Source: Streptomyces sp. SID8374
GTDB taxonomy: Bacteria; Actinomycetota; Actinomycetes; Streptomycetales; Streptomycetaceae
Length of the DNA: 64,000 bases
Direction of reading: 5' to 3'
Assembly: GCF_009865135.1 (NCBI RefSeq)
Contig: NZ_WWGH01000001.1
Location: forward strand, 5,022,001-5,086,000
Part shown: positions 41,280-49,870 of the stretch, piece after piece
How the letters are laid out: every line of letters begins with the position of its first letter
Numbering within the stretch: position 1 is the first letter of the stretch
Position numbers and translations under genes: made by a program
Notes under the pieces: generated by a model
Databases searched by the model: none
What the model was told of the DNA's origin: nothing
The model's input: the letters and a program-made list of their open reading frames with translations, nothing else

Positions 41280-42755
41280 TTGTTTCTCGCCGCCACCCCA
41301 CCGCCGGTCGAGACGCCACCGCACACCGGTGGCCTGCTCCTCCTGATCGACGGCACCGCCGGTCTGCTGACCGTTGCCGCCCTCGGTATCGCGCTCCTCC
41401 TCTTCCTGATCATCAAGGTCAGGCTCCAGCCGTTCGTCGCCCTGCTCGCGGTCTCCATAGCCGTCGGCCTCGGCGCCGGGCTCTCGGTCACCGAACTCTT
41501 CGGCACCGTGCAGAAATCCGCCGCCGTCTCGGTCATCGAGTCCGGCATGGGCGGTATCCTCGGCCATGTCGCGATCATCATCGGGCTCGGTACGATGCTC
41601 GGCGCCATCCTCGAAGTCTCGGGCGGGGCCGAGGTGTTGAGCGCCCGCCTGCTGAACCTCTTCGGTGAGAAGCGGGCCCCGCTCGCGATGGGCCTCACCG
41701 GCCTCATCTTCGGCATCCCGGTCTTCTTCGACGTCGGCATCTTCGTCCTCGCACCGATCGTGTACGCCGCCGCCAAGCGCTCCGGAAAATCGATCCTGCT
41801 CTACGCGATGCCGCTGCTGGCGGGCCTGTCGATGACCCACGCGTTCCTGCCGCCGCACCCGGGCCCGGTGGCCGCCGCCGGACTCTTCGACGTCTCGCTC
41901 GGCTGGGTGATCCTGATGGGCGCCGTCGTCGGCATCCCGTCCGTCCTGGCCGCCTGGGCGTACGCCTCCTGGATCGGGAAGCGGATCTTCGTCGACGTAC
42001 CGCAGGACATGGTCGAGGCGGCAGCAGAGGCGAAGGCGGCCGTCGCCGCCGAGCAGCGGGCGGCGGGCGTCACCCCGCACGAGAAGCCGGTGCCGCTCCT
42101 CACGGTCCTCGCGATCATCGGGACCCCGCTGATCCTGATCCTCGCGGCGACGTTCTCCTCCATCGCGCTGAACCCTTCGACTCTCCGCTCGGTCGTGGAG
42201 TTCTTCGGCAACCCGTTCGTGGCCCTGACGATCGCCCTGTTCCTGGCGTACTACCTGCTCGGCATCCGCCGCGGCTGGTCCCGCAAGTCCCTGGAGTCCG
42301 TCTCCACGTCCTCGCTCAAGCCCGTCGGCAACATCCTGCTGGTGGTCGGCGCGGGCGGCATCTTCGGCGCCGTACTCAAGGGCAGCGGCATCGCGGACGC
42401 GCTGGCCGACACGTTCAACGACGTAGGGCTGCCGGTCATCCTGCTCGCCTGGCTGATCTCGGTCGTCCTGCGGGTCGCCCAGGGCTCGGCCACCGTCGCG
42501 ATCGTCACCACGGCCGGGATCGTGGTCCCGCTGGTGGAGGGCCAGGACCTTTCCCAGGCCCACCTGGCGCTGATCATCATGGCCATCTCTGCGGGTTCGA
42601 TCTTCGCCTCGCATGTGAACGACGGCGGCTTCTGGATGGTGTCGAAGTATTTCGGCATCTCGGAACGCGACACGTTGAAGTCCTGGACGGTGCTGGAGAC
42701 CGTGCTGTCGGTGGCGGGCTTCGCGGTCGCGGCGCTGCTCAGCCTGGTGATCTAG
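41280..42755 (+). CDS. GntP-family permease
   Basis: A 491-residue membrane transporter of the gluconate:H+ symporter family with about 13 hydrophobic segments. Conserved parts: ESGMGGILGHVAIIIGLGTMLGAILE, LIFGIPVFFDVGIFVLAPI, GLSMTHAFLPPHPGPVAAA and AGSIFASHVNDGGFWMVSKYFGIS. TTG 41280 follows GGAG at the right distance; ATG/GTG-type starts further up (41235) are also in frame. A perfect terminator hairpin follows. It likely imports an organic acid or D-amino acid for the locus; the substrate is inferred. Confidence 0.9.
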   Translation: MFLAATPPPVETPPHTGGLLLLIDGTAGLLTVAALGIALLLFLIIKVRLQPFVALLAVSIAVGLGAGLSVTELFGTVQKSAAVSVIESGMGGILGHVAIIIGLGTMLGAILEVSGGAEVLSARLLNLFGEKRAPLAMGLTGLIFGIPVFFDVGIFVLAPIVYAAAKRSGKSILLYAMPLLAGLSMTHAFLPPHPGPVAAAGLFDVSLGWVILMGAVVGIPSVLAAWAYASWIGKRIFVDVPQDMVEAAAEAKAAVAAEQRAAGVTPHEKPVPLLTVLAIIGTPLILILAATFSSIALNPSTLRSVVEFFGNPFVALTIALFLAYYLLGIRRGWSRKSLESVSTSSLKPVGNILLVVGAGGIFGAVLKGSGIADALADTFNDVGLPVILLAWLISVVLRVAQGSATVAIVTTAGIVVPLVEGQDLSQAHLALIIMAISAGSIFASHVNDGGFWMVSKYFGISERDTLKSWTVLETVLSVAGFAVAALLSLVI

Positions 42756-42784
42756 GGGGCGTCAGCCCTCTGGGCCCCGGGCCG

Positions 42785-42820
42785 GCGGGAGTGCGGTGCG
42801 AGCACGCACCGCACTCCCGC
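42785..42820 (+). terminator. Terminator after gntP
   Basis: Perfect 16-bp stem (GCGGGAGTGCGGTGCG) with a 4-base loop, 29 bases after the gntP stop. Confidence 0.9.
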
Positions 42821-42831
42821 CAGGCCGTTCG

Positions 42832-43017
42832 GACGGCCATGACCGGGACCTCGTACTGCGGGATTCACTTGTCGCGGGTGACGACGGTCATCCCCTCGAT
42901 CATCCCCTCGATCTGCGCCTGGGCGACCAGTATCCGGTCGAGGAAGTCACGGTGCAGGGCAGGCAGTCGGCCCGCCCGCACCCCGAGTCCTGCGGTGATC
43001 GGCAACGAGGTGAACTG
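42832..43017 (-). pseudogene. PIN-domain toxin remnant
   Basis: On the minus strand the frame reads FTSLPITAGLGVRAGRLPALHRDFLDRILVAQAQIEG, then MTVVTRDK and a TGA stop at 42865; past that stop the same frame continues IPQYEVPVMAV. This is the C-terminal half of a VapC-like PIN ribonuclease: HRDxxDRxLVAQAxxEGxxxVTRD, then the (Y)xVPV tail. The stop is in the position of an internal residue, the IEGM segment is duplicated (IEGMIEGM), and the N-terminal half and start codon are missing. So it is a decayed toxin gene. No antitoxin is left next to it; the neighbouring region up to the Nramp gene (43018-43108) holds nothing else. Confidence 0.8.
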
Positions 43018-43108
43018 GCTGCCTGGCGGCCCACCCATAGCGCCCCCGCCCACCCGATCCCCGCACGCCCCCTTGTGCCGCCCCGCCGATTGCGCTTCCT
43101 TGATCGGC

Positions 43109-44410
43109 ATGTCGGAGACAGACGCAACCACAGAGACAGGGGAGCCGGCCTCCCGACCGCGTAAATCCAGCTGGAAGTACATCGGCCCCGGGATCGTCGT
43201 CGCGGCGACCGGGGTCGGGGCAGGCGATCTGGTCGCGACCCTCGTCGCGGGCAGCAAGTTCGGGTACACCCTGATGTGGGCGGCGGTGATCGGCTGCCTC
43301 GTCAAGATCTCGCTCGCCGAGGCGGCCGGGCGCTGGCACCTGGCGACGGGGCGCACGCTCTTCGACGGCTGGCGCAGCATCGGCGCGTGGACGACCGTCT
43401 ACTTCGCGGTGTACGTCGTCATCTGGGGCTTCATCTACGGCGCGACGGCCATGTCCTCCAGCGCCCTGCCCATCGTGGCGCTCTTCCCGGACGGGCCGGG
43501 GCTGAAGTTCTGGGCGATCGTGACCGGGCTGACCGGGCTGGCCTTCGTCTGGTTCAACCGGTACGCCGTCTTCGAGAAGGTCATGACGGTGCTGGTCGGG
43601 ATCATGTTCGTGGTGGTCGTGTACGTGGCCGCCCGGGTGGTGCCGGATGTGGGGGCCTCGTTCGCCGGGCTCGTCCCCGTACTGCCGGACGGTTCGCTGC
43701 TCTACACCCTCGGGCTGATCGGCGGAGTCGGCGGCACGATCACCATGGCGGCGTACGGCTACTGGGTCAACGCCAAGGGGTGGGGCAACTCCTCCTGGAT
43801 GAAGGTGATGCGCCTGGACAACCGGGTCGCCTACATCACCACCGGCATCTTCGTCGTCGCCATGCTGATCGTCGGCGCCGAGCTGCTGCACGCCTCGCAG
43901 ATCGCCCTCACCTCGGGCGACCGGGGGCTGATCGACCTGGGGAAGGTGCTGGAGGACCGGTTCGGGGCGGGCACCGCGAAGCTCTTCCTGGTCGGCTTCT
44001 TCGCCACCTCCTTCTCGTCGCTGATCGGCGTCTGGCACGGGGTGAGCCTGATGTTCGCCGACTTCGTGGAGCGGTTCCGGGCGCCCGTGGCCCCGGACGA
44101 GGAGCACGCCGGTCCGGCCGTCGTCGACCGGCAGCAGCGCTCGCTGCCCTTCCGCGCGTACCTCCTCTGGCTGACCTTCCCGCCGATGACCCTGCTCTGG
44201 CTGGACGAGCCCTTCGGCCTGGTCATCGCGTACGGCGTGCTCGGCGCGTTCTTCATGCCGTTCCTCGCCCTGACCCTGCTGTGGCTGCTCAACTCCTCCC
44301 GTACGCCCAGGGAATGGCGCAACGGCCCGCTCAGCAACGGGATGCTGGCCCTCGCCGGGCTGCTGTTCGTCGTGCTGTGCGTGCAGCAGGTGCGGGAACT
44401 GCCCTGGTGA
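43109..44410 (+). CDS. Nramp-family transporter lacking the canonical DPGN motif
   Basis: A 433-residue membrane protein with about 11 helices and the overall Nramp sequence order. The TM1 region reads IGPGIVVAATGVGAGDLVAT, where typical Nramp proteins have DPGN; the TM6 region reads GGTITMAAYGYW instead of the usual MPHN-like word. So the metal-site residues for divalent transition metals are not in place. ATG 43109 starts MSETDATTETG; the frame open to 42791 overlaps the PIN remnant. It may carry other cations or a different solute. Convergent with the chitinase; a perfect hairpin separates them. Confidence 0.85.
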   Translation: MSETDATTETGEPASRPRKSSWKYIGPGIVVAATGVGAGDLVATLVAGSKFGYTLMWAAVIGCLVKISLAEAAGRWHLATGRTLFDGWRSIGAWTTVYFAVYVVIWGFIYGATAMSSSALPIVALFPDGPGLKFWAIVTGLTGLAFVWFNRYAVFEKVMTVLVGIMFVVVVYVAARVVPDVGASFAGLVPVLPDGSLLYTLGLIGGVGGTITMAAYGYWVNAKGWGNSSWMKVMRLDNRVAYITTGIFVVAMLIVGAELLHASQIALTSGDRGLIDLGKVLEDRFGAGTAKLFLVGFFATSFSSLIGVWHGVSLMFADFVERFRAPVAPDEEHAGPAVVDRQQRSLPFRAYLLWLTFPPMTLLWLDEPFGLVIAYGVLGAFFMPFLALTLLWLLNSSRTPREWRNGPLSNGMLALAGLLFVVLCVQQVRELPW

Positions 44411-44430
44411 CACAGGGGCTTACGGAACGC

Positions 44431-44462
44431 CGCAGCGCCGCCGGGGGAGCGGCGGCGCTGCG
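44431..44462. terminator. Terminator between Nramp-like gene and chitinase
   Basis: CGCAGCGCCGCC and GGCGGCGCTGCG arms (12 bp) with an 8-base loop. Confidence 0.85.
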
Positions 44463-44491
44463 GGTTCGGGGTGGTGCGGTGGTGCTGCCGG

Positions 44492-46222
44492 TTACGGCAG
44501 GCTGCGGACGTGCGGGCCCACCGCCTTCGACCAGGCGTTGCCTGCCGTCGCGTCCCAGTTGGTCGACCAGGTCATCGCGCCACGGAGAGACGGGTAGGTC
44601 TTCGAGGGCTTGAAGGAGCCGCAGTTGGTGCCCTTGGCCAGGCAGTCCAGGGCGGCGTTCACGATCGACGGGGCGACGTAGCCGCTGCCCGCGCCGCGGG
44701 TGGAGGCCGGGACGCCGATGCCGACCTGGCTCGGGTCGAGGCCGCCCTCCAGCTGGATGCAGGCGAGCGCGGTGAGGAAGTCCACCGAGCCCTGCGAGTA
44801 GACCTTGCCGTCGCAGCCGAGCATCGAACCGCTGTTGTAATACTGCATGTTGACGACGGTCAGGATGTCCTTGATGTTGAGCGCCGTCTTGAAGTACTCA
44901 CCCGACGTCGACTGCATGTCGATGGTCTGCGGGGCCATCGTGATGACGAGCCCGCTGCCCGCCTTCGCCGACAGCTGGCGCAGCGCCTTCGTCATGTACG
45001 TGGCGTTGAGGCCGTTCTCCAGGTCGATGTCGACACCGTTGAAGCCGTAGTCCTGCATCAGCGCGTAGACCGAGTTGGCGAAGGCGGTGGCGGAGGCGTC
45101 GTTGTCGACCCGGATCGTGCCCAGTTCGCCGCCGATCGAGATGATGATGTTCTTGCCCTGCGCCTGCTTGGTCTTGATGTCCGCGCGGAACTGGGCGTCG
45201 GTGTAGCCGTTCAGCCCGGCCGTGTCCAGCTTGAAGGTGACCGCGCCCGGCGTCGCGGTGGCGTCCGCGAAGGAGACCGCGATGATGTCGTAGTCGGCGG
45301 GGACGTCGGTGAGCTTCTGGACGGCCGCGCCGTTGTTGAAGTTCTGCCAGTAGCCGGTCACCGCGTGCTTGGGCACGGTGGTGCCGGGGCCGGGGCCCGT
45401 ACCCTGCTTCGCCGTACGGGCGGTGATGGCGGCCGACTTGACCGACTCACCGGCCGCGTTGGTGGCGCTCACCGAGAACTGGTACGCCGTGTCGGCGGCC
45501 AGCCCCGTGACCGTTGCCGAGGTGCCGGTGGCGGTGGTGGCCTGCACACCGTCCCGGTACACCTTGTAGCCCGTGGCGCCGGAGACCGCGTTCCAGGACA
45601 GGGCGACCGAGGACGTCGTCGTGGCGCCCGCGGTGAGGCCGGCGGGGGTGCCCGGGAGGACCGGGGGCTGCTCGCCGCCACCACCGCCGTCGGGGCCCGT
45701 GACCTCGACGTCGTCGGCGAAGTAGGCGGACTGCCCGTACCAGCCGTGGGTGTAGACGGTCACCGACGTGGTGCTGGCGCCGGTCTTGAAGCTCGTGGAC
45801 AGCTTGGTCCAGGTGGAGGAGCCCGGCGTCCAGGTGGAGACGTCGGTCGTTCCGCTGCCGGTCACCCCGAGGTAGGCGTAGCCGCCCTGCACCCAGGAGC
45901 TCAGCGCGTACGTCGAGTTGGGCTTCACGGCCACGGTCTGCGTGCACTTGGCGTTGTCCTGGCCGGCCGGGGTGGCCTTCAGCGCGGACGTGCCGCTGCG
46001 CACGGGGGAGGAGACGGTGGTGCCGCTTCCGGCGGAACAGGACCAGTTGGCGAGCCCCAACTCGAAGCCCGCGTTCTTGGCGTTGTTGACGTCGGCGGCC
46101 TGGGCGGTGGAGACGAGTCCGGTGACGGTCAGGGCGCCCGCCGCGATGACGGCCATGGCGCCGCCGAGGAAGGGACGGGAGTTGTGCCTTTTGCGTCTTC
46201 TGCTGCCTGCGGAGCGTTGCAC
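44492..46222 (-). CDS. Secreted GH18 chitinase with CBM and FnIII domains
   Basis: A 576-residue extracellular chitinase. GTG 46222 follows GGAGG; the signal peptide is about residues 1-43 (QRSAGSRRRKRH, a hydrophobic core, STAQA/ADV). Next a carbohydrate-binding module (about 45-165, AGFELGLANWSCS...), a Gly-rich linker, a fibronectin type III domain (about 183-265, SVALSWNAVSGATGYKVYRDG) and a GH18 catalytic domain from about 285. The DxxDxDxE motif is VDIDLEN with the acid at E402, with YY and MTWSTNWD sites. The dre-like operator lies about 140 bases upstream, so DasR control in response to chitin sugars is expected. Confidence 0.94.
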   Translation of the reverse strand: MQRSAGSRRRKRHNSRPFLGGAMAVIAAGALTVTGLVSTAQAADVNNAKNAGFELGLANWSCSAGSGTTVSSPVRSGTSALKATPAGQDNAKCTQTVAVKPNSTYALSSWVQGGYAYLGVTGSGTTDVSTWTPGSSTWTKLSTSFKTGASTTSVTVYTHGWYGQSAYFADDVEVTGPDGGGGGEQPPVLPGTPAGLTAGATTTSSVALSWNAVSGATGYKVYRDGVQATTATGTSATVTGLAADTAYQFSVSATNAAGESVKSAAITARTAKQGTGPGPGTTVPKHAVTGYWQNFNNGAAVQKLTDVPADYDIIAVSFADATATPGAVTFKLDTAGLNGYTDAQFRADIKTKQAQGKNIIISIGGELGTIRVDNDASATAFANSVYALMQDYGFNGVDIDLENGLNATYMTKALRQLSAKAGSGLVITMAPQTIDMQSTSGEYFKTALNIKDILTVVNMQYYNSGSMLGCDGKVYSQGSVDFLTALACIQLEGGLDPSQVGIGVPASTRGAGSGYVAPSIVNAALDCLAKGTNCGSFKPSKTYPSLRGAMTWSTNWDATAGNAWSKAVGPHVRSLP

Positions 46223-46363
46223 GGGGGCCTCCGTGGGGAGTTGGTGGTGCGTGGCGGGGGTGGTGCGGCGGTGCGGGCGTACCGGACGGGCGGGTGCACG
46301 GCGGCGGGGATGGGGAAGGGCCGTGCGGATGGGGCGGAAGCGGTCGTCACCGCTGGCGGATAA

Positions 46364-46379
46364 ACTGGTCCAGACCAAT
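46364..46379. promoter_or_regulatory. DasR-like operator (dre) before the chitinase
   Basis: ACTGGTCCAGACCAAT, with the perfect palindrome TGGTCCAGACCA. It matches the known dre pattern (ACTGGTCTAGACCA-like) recognised by the GntR-family regulator DasR in Streptomyces. About 142 bases upstream of the chitinase start. Confidence 0.85.
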
Positions 46380-46858
46380 CAAGTTGTCAAGACCTCTGGC
46401 AGTGAAAGGCCCTTCCGGAGGGGTGGGCGGCCCGATGCCCGGGCGGCTCCCCGGGGCGTCCCGGGCCGGAATTTCTTTGCCGGAAGGTGACCTGTCACCC
46501 GCCTCCCGCTACCCGCACGGGTGATCTTGGTGAAGGTCTTCGCACCGTGACGAGAACGGGCCGCCGGAATGGTCCGGAACGCTCTCCCGTCCGCCCTGAC
46601 GTGCGGGAATGGAAGCGCGCCCGGATTCCGGATGACGGGTTCGGTAACGCTCCGCAATGGCAGGGAAGTTGACCGGAATCGATTTCATCCCGTTTAGCAC
46701 CCGACCCGCGTACGAACGGTGTTCGCATGATGACGCACTGGTCTCCGATAACTGTTCTCTGCCTGGTGAGACGTGGCTAAAGTGCTGGGGCAGGAGCACG
46801 GAGCAGGAGCGATTGCGGCCGACGTCCCGACGTCGGCCGGAGCCGAACGGGGAAGAGC
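46380..46858. other. Gene-free stretch before the Tad operon
   Basis: 480 bases between the chitinase promoter and the first Tad gene. A TTGACC word at 46669 followed about 17-20 bases later by TTTAGC or TAGCAC is a weak promoter candidate for the + strand. No gene, terminator or strong repeat is seen. Small reading frames on both strands are not supported. Confidence 0.45.
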
Positions 46859-47743
46859 GTGCCGACCGCGATAGCAGTGACGAGTGCAGATCTGGTGCTG
46901 CCGCCCACCGATCAGCAGACACCGACCGCGGCCCTCCTCCAGGCTCCCGACGCCCAGGTCCTGGAGCTGGCGATCGGCGACATGCATCTCCTGCTCGAAC
47001 AGCACGGATATGTGATCGCCCTCTATCCGTCCGGCATCCGGCCCGAGCACGAACGCCGGCTCCACTCCATCCGCTCGGTCCTGGAGAGCGACCGGATCGC
47101 CCTGGTCAAGGTGGACCTGCCGCCCCTCGGCGTGGCCGTACTGGTGCGCCAGATGCGGCAGTTGTCCATCTGCGACTTCAGCCCCGGGGTGGTCGCCTCC
47201 GCCGCCCGGCTGCTCTCGCACTACATCTACGCGGGCGCCCTGCTCAACTCGGTCGCCAAGCTGGACCGGGTCCCGGTCAGCCTCAAGAGCCACGCCAAGT
47301 CCTGGCTCCCCGGCTCCCAGTTCGCCGTACTCGCCGGGCCCGAGCCGCAGCTCATCAAGGTGGGCCCGGCCGCCGAACCCCTGACCGGACCCGAATTCCG
47401 TACGCAACTTCTCGTCGCCAAAGGGCAGTTGCATTCGGACTGGGTGCAGGAGACCCTCGCGCCCGCCTGGAAGGTCCAGGCCGTCCACGACACGGGCCTG
47501 CCCGCCGACTCCCCGCGCTGGTGGGGCACGGGAAAGCTGGTGGAGTTCGCCGCCCACCTCCCGGACCTCTCCGTCCTGTACCAACTGGTCTCCTCCGTCC
47601 GCCGGGAGAAGTGCCACTGGTGCGAGATGGAGCTCATCGGTGACCGCTGCGCCTTCTGTTCCGCACCGCTCGCCGCTCCCGAGAACCGCCGGCCGCCCAC
47701 AGGTGTCCTCCAGTTGGAAGCCGGCGAACGTTCCGGTCCCTAG
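46859..47743 (+). CDS. Unknown Tad-linked protein with zinc ribbon
   Basis: A 294-residue soluble protein at the head of the Tad operon. A helical body (LSHYIYAGALLNSVAKLDRV, QLVSSVRREK) precedes a four-cysteine zinc ribbon (about 248-264, CHWCEMELIGDRCAFCS), then a Pro/Gly tail. No signal peptide or membrane segment. GTG 46859 is chosen; the stretch MPTAIAVTSADLVLPP follows. CpaB begins 104 bases later. I do not know its family. Its place suggests a regulatory or assembly factor of the pilus, unproven. Confidence 0.7.
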   Translation: MPTAIAVTSADLVLPPTDQQTPTAALLQAPDAQVLELAIGDMHLLLEQHGYVIALYPSGIRPEHERRLHSIRSVLESDRIALVKVDLPPLGVAVLVRQMRQLSICDFSPGVVASAARLLSHYIYAGALLNSVAKLDRVPVSLKSHAKSWLPGSQFAVLAGPEPQLIKVGPAAEPLTGPEFRTQLLVAKGQLHSDWVQETLAPAWKVQAVHDTGLPADSPRWWGTGKLVEFAAHLPDLSVLYQLVSSVRREKCHWCEMELIGDRCAFCSAPLAAPENRRPPTGVLQLEAGERSGP

Positions 47744-47847
47744 GCCCGTCCGGCCCAGGCGCCCGGACCCCGGCCCGTACCGCCTCACCGCACATCCCTC
47801 TCTGTCCGCTGCCCCACGCATCCGATTCGAACGAGGTTGTCCGGCCC

Positions 47848-48561
47848 ATGAACTCCCGCCAGCGCCGCGGCGTGATACTCCTGCTCCTGTCGGTCCTGTG
47901 TGCCTTCGGTGCCTTCGCCGGCGTGCTCTCGGTGATCAGCGATGTGAACTCCAAGGTGGGCCCCGAGGTGACCGCCTACCAGCTGAAGACCGATGTGGCC
48001 CCCTATACGGCCCTGAACAGCGGTCAGTTCGAGAAGATCACGATGCCCAAGCGCTGGCTCTCGGCGAACGCCGTGACCGACCTGCGGGAGGTCGAGTCGA
48101 AGATCGCCGTCACCCAGCTCCGCGAAGGCTCGCTGCTCCAGTCGGACATGATGGTGCGCAAACCCGAACTCCGCGCCGGTGAGCAGGAGATCGCCATCAT
48201 GATCGACGCCGCCACCGGCGTCGCGGGCAAGATCACACCGGGCGCCACGGTCAACATCTACGCCACGTTCGCCGGCGAGCAGCGGGAGAACGGCGCCCCC
48301 GCCCAGTCCAAGGTCATCGTCTCCAACGCCAAGGTGCTGGAGGTCGGCAAGCTCACCGCCCTCAATCCCTCGGCCGACGACCGGCGCAGCCAGGTCACCG
48401 AAGCCGTGCCGATCACCTTCGCCCTCAACACGCTGGACACCCAGCGCATCGCCTACGCCGAGTCCTTCGCGGACCACGTACGGCTCGCGCTCGTCGCCCC
48501 GGGCAGCGACGGCACCATCCGCCCGGGCGACCGCACCTACACGCTGGACAAGGACAAGTGA
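47848..48561 (+). CDS. cpaB: Pilus assembly protein CpaB/RcpC (SAF domain)
   Basis: A 237-residue membrane-anchored protein. N-terminal hydrophobic helix (about 6-30, GVILLLLSVLCAFGAFAGVLS), then a SAF domain (KTDVAPYTALNSGQFEKITMPKRWL, AVTDLREVESKIAVTQLREGSLLQSDMM) and a CpaB-type C-terminus with GVAGKITPGATVNIYATF. The protein is part of the Tad apparatus outside the membrane. It is followed eight bases later by cpaE. Confidence 0.9.
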   Translation: MNSRQRRGVILLLLSVLCAFGAFAGVLSVISDVNSKVGPEVTAYQLKTDVAPYTALNSGQFEKITMPKRWLSANAVTDLREVESKIAVTQLREGSLLQSDMMVRKPELRAGEQEIAIMIDAATGVAGKITPGATVNIYATFAGEQRENGAPAQSKVIVSNAKVLEVGKLTALNPSADDRRSQVTEAVPITFALNTLDTQRIAYAESFADHVRLALVAPGSDGTIRPGDRTYTLDKDK

Positions 48562-48568
48562 GGATCGG

Positions 48569-49867
48569 ATGACCACCAGAATCCTCCCGGCCGTCGGCGA
48601 CCCCGACGCGGCCCGCTCCCTCACCACCCTGCTCAGCCAGCTGCCCGACGCCGAACCGGCCGGACCGGTCACCGACTCGACCCAGCTGATCGACACCCTG
48701 GCCCGCCTCGCGGGCGAGGCCCTCGACGAGCTGCCCGAAGTGGTGCTGGTGCACGAGCGGATCGGCCCGGTCCCGGCCCTGGAGCTGATCCGGGAGGTGT
48801 CCCTGCGGTTCCCGTCCGTCGGGGTCGTCATGATCACCACGGACGCCAGTCCCCACCTCTTCGCCGACGCGATGGACTCCGGCGCCCGCGGCCTGGTCAC
48901 CCTGCCGGTGGGGTACGAGGAGCTCGCCAACCGGGTCCAGGCCGCCGCCCAGTGGTCCACCGGCGTCCGCCGCCACCTCTCCTCCGCGAACGACGTCTTC
49001 ACCGGCCCCGGCGGCACGGTCGTCACGGTCACCGGTGCCAAGGGCGGCGTCGGCGCCACCGTCACCGCCATCCAGCTCGCCCTGGCCGCCCAGGCGTCCG
49101 GCCACACCGTCGCCCTGGTCGACATGGACCTCCAGACCGGCGACATCGCCTCCTTCCTCGACGTACAGTTCCGGCGCTCCCTCGTCGACCTCGCCCTGAT
49201 CACCGACATCTCGCCCCGGGTCCTCGCCGACGCCGTCTTCTCCCACTCCACGGGCCTGGCCCTGTTGCTCGCTCCCGGCGAGGGCGAACGCGGCGAGGAG
49301 GTCAGCGACCGCTCGGCCCGCCAGATCGTCAGCGCCCTGCGCTCCCGGTACGAGATCGTCGTCATCGACTGCGGCGGCCAGATGAACGGGGCCAACGCGG
49401 CGGCCATCGAGATGGCGGACACGGCCCTGCTGGTGACCACCCCGGACGTGGTCGCGGTGCGCGGCGCGAAACGCATCGTACGGATGTGGGAACGGCTCCA
49501 GATCCGCAAGGCCGAGGAGACCGTCACCCTCGTCAACCGCTTCACCCGCAACACCGAGATCCAGCCGCCCCTGATCCAGAAGATCACCGGCACCCGGGTC
49601 GCCGCCGTCGCGGTCCCCGCCAACTTCAAGGAGCTCCAGGCCGCCGTCGACTCCGGCCGCCTGCACGAACTGGACGCCAAGAGCACCGTCAAGCAGGCCC
49701 TGTGGGGTCTGGCCGGAGAACTGGGCATCGTCAAACCGAGCGCGACGCCCAAGAAGGGCAGCGCCCTGGCCAAGAGGAACAGCGGCACCTTCAAGAACGA
49801 CCGGGGCTCCATCGGACGCCCGCGCCGCCGGCGCGGCGGCCCCGCAGACGCCGAGGGGACACGTTGA
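48569..49867 (+). CDS. cpaE: Pilus localisation ATPase CpaE/TadZ
   Basis: A 432-residue MinD/ParA-like ATPase of Tad systems. The N-terminal about 130 residues are a degenerate receiver-like domain (VLVHERIGPVPALELI...VVMITTDASPHLFADAMDSGA). The deviant Walker A is GAKGGVGATV (about 157-166), Walker B lies in VVIDCGGQ, and DMDLQTGDIASF matches ParA switch I. A basic C-terminal tail (about 390-432) is extra. It targets the pilus machine to the cell pole or cell surface sites in known systems. Between cpaB and tadE with tight spacing. Confidence 0.92.
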   Translation: MTTRILPAVGDPDAARSLTTLLSQLPDAEPAGPVTDSTQLIDTLARLAGEALDELPEVVLVHERIGPVPALELIREVSLRFPSVGVVMITTDASPHLFADAMDSGARGLVTLPVGYEELANRVQAAAQWSTGVRRHLSSANDVFTGPGGTVVTVTGAKGGVGATVTAIQLALAAQASGHTVALVDMDLQTGDIASFLDVQFRRSLVDLALITDISPRVLADAVFSHSTGLALLLAPGEGERGEEVSDRSARQIVSALRSRYEIVVIDCGGQMNGANAAAIEMADTALLVTTPDVVAVRGAKRIVRMWERLQIRKAEETVTLVNRFTRNTEIQPPLIQKITGTRVAAVAVPANFKELQAAVDSGRLHELDAKSTVKQALWGLAGELGIVKPSATPKKGSALAKRNSGTFKNDRGSIGRPRRRRGGPADAEGTR

Positions 49868-49870
49868 GCG

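Noticed and set aside
40965..42614. 549-codon minus frame over gntP
   Set aside because: Acidic, low-complexity shadow of a membrane protein gene.
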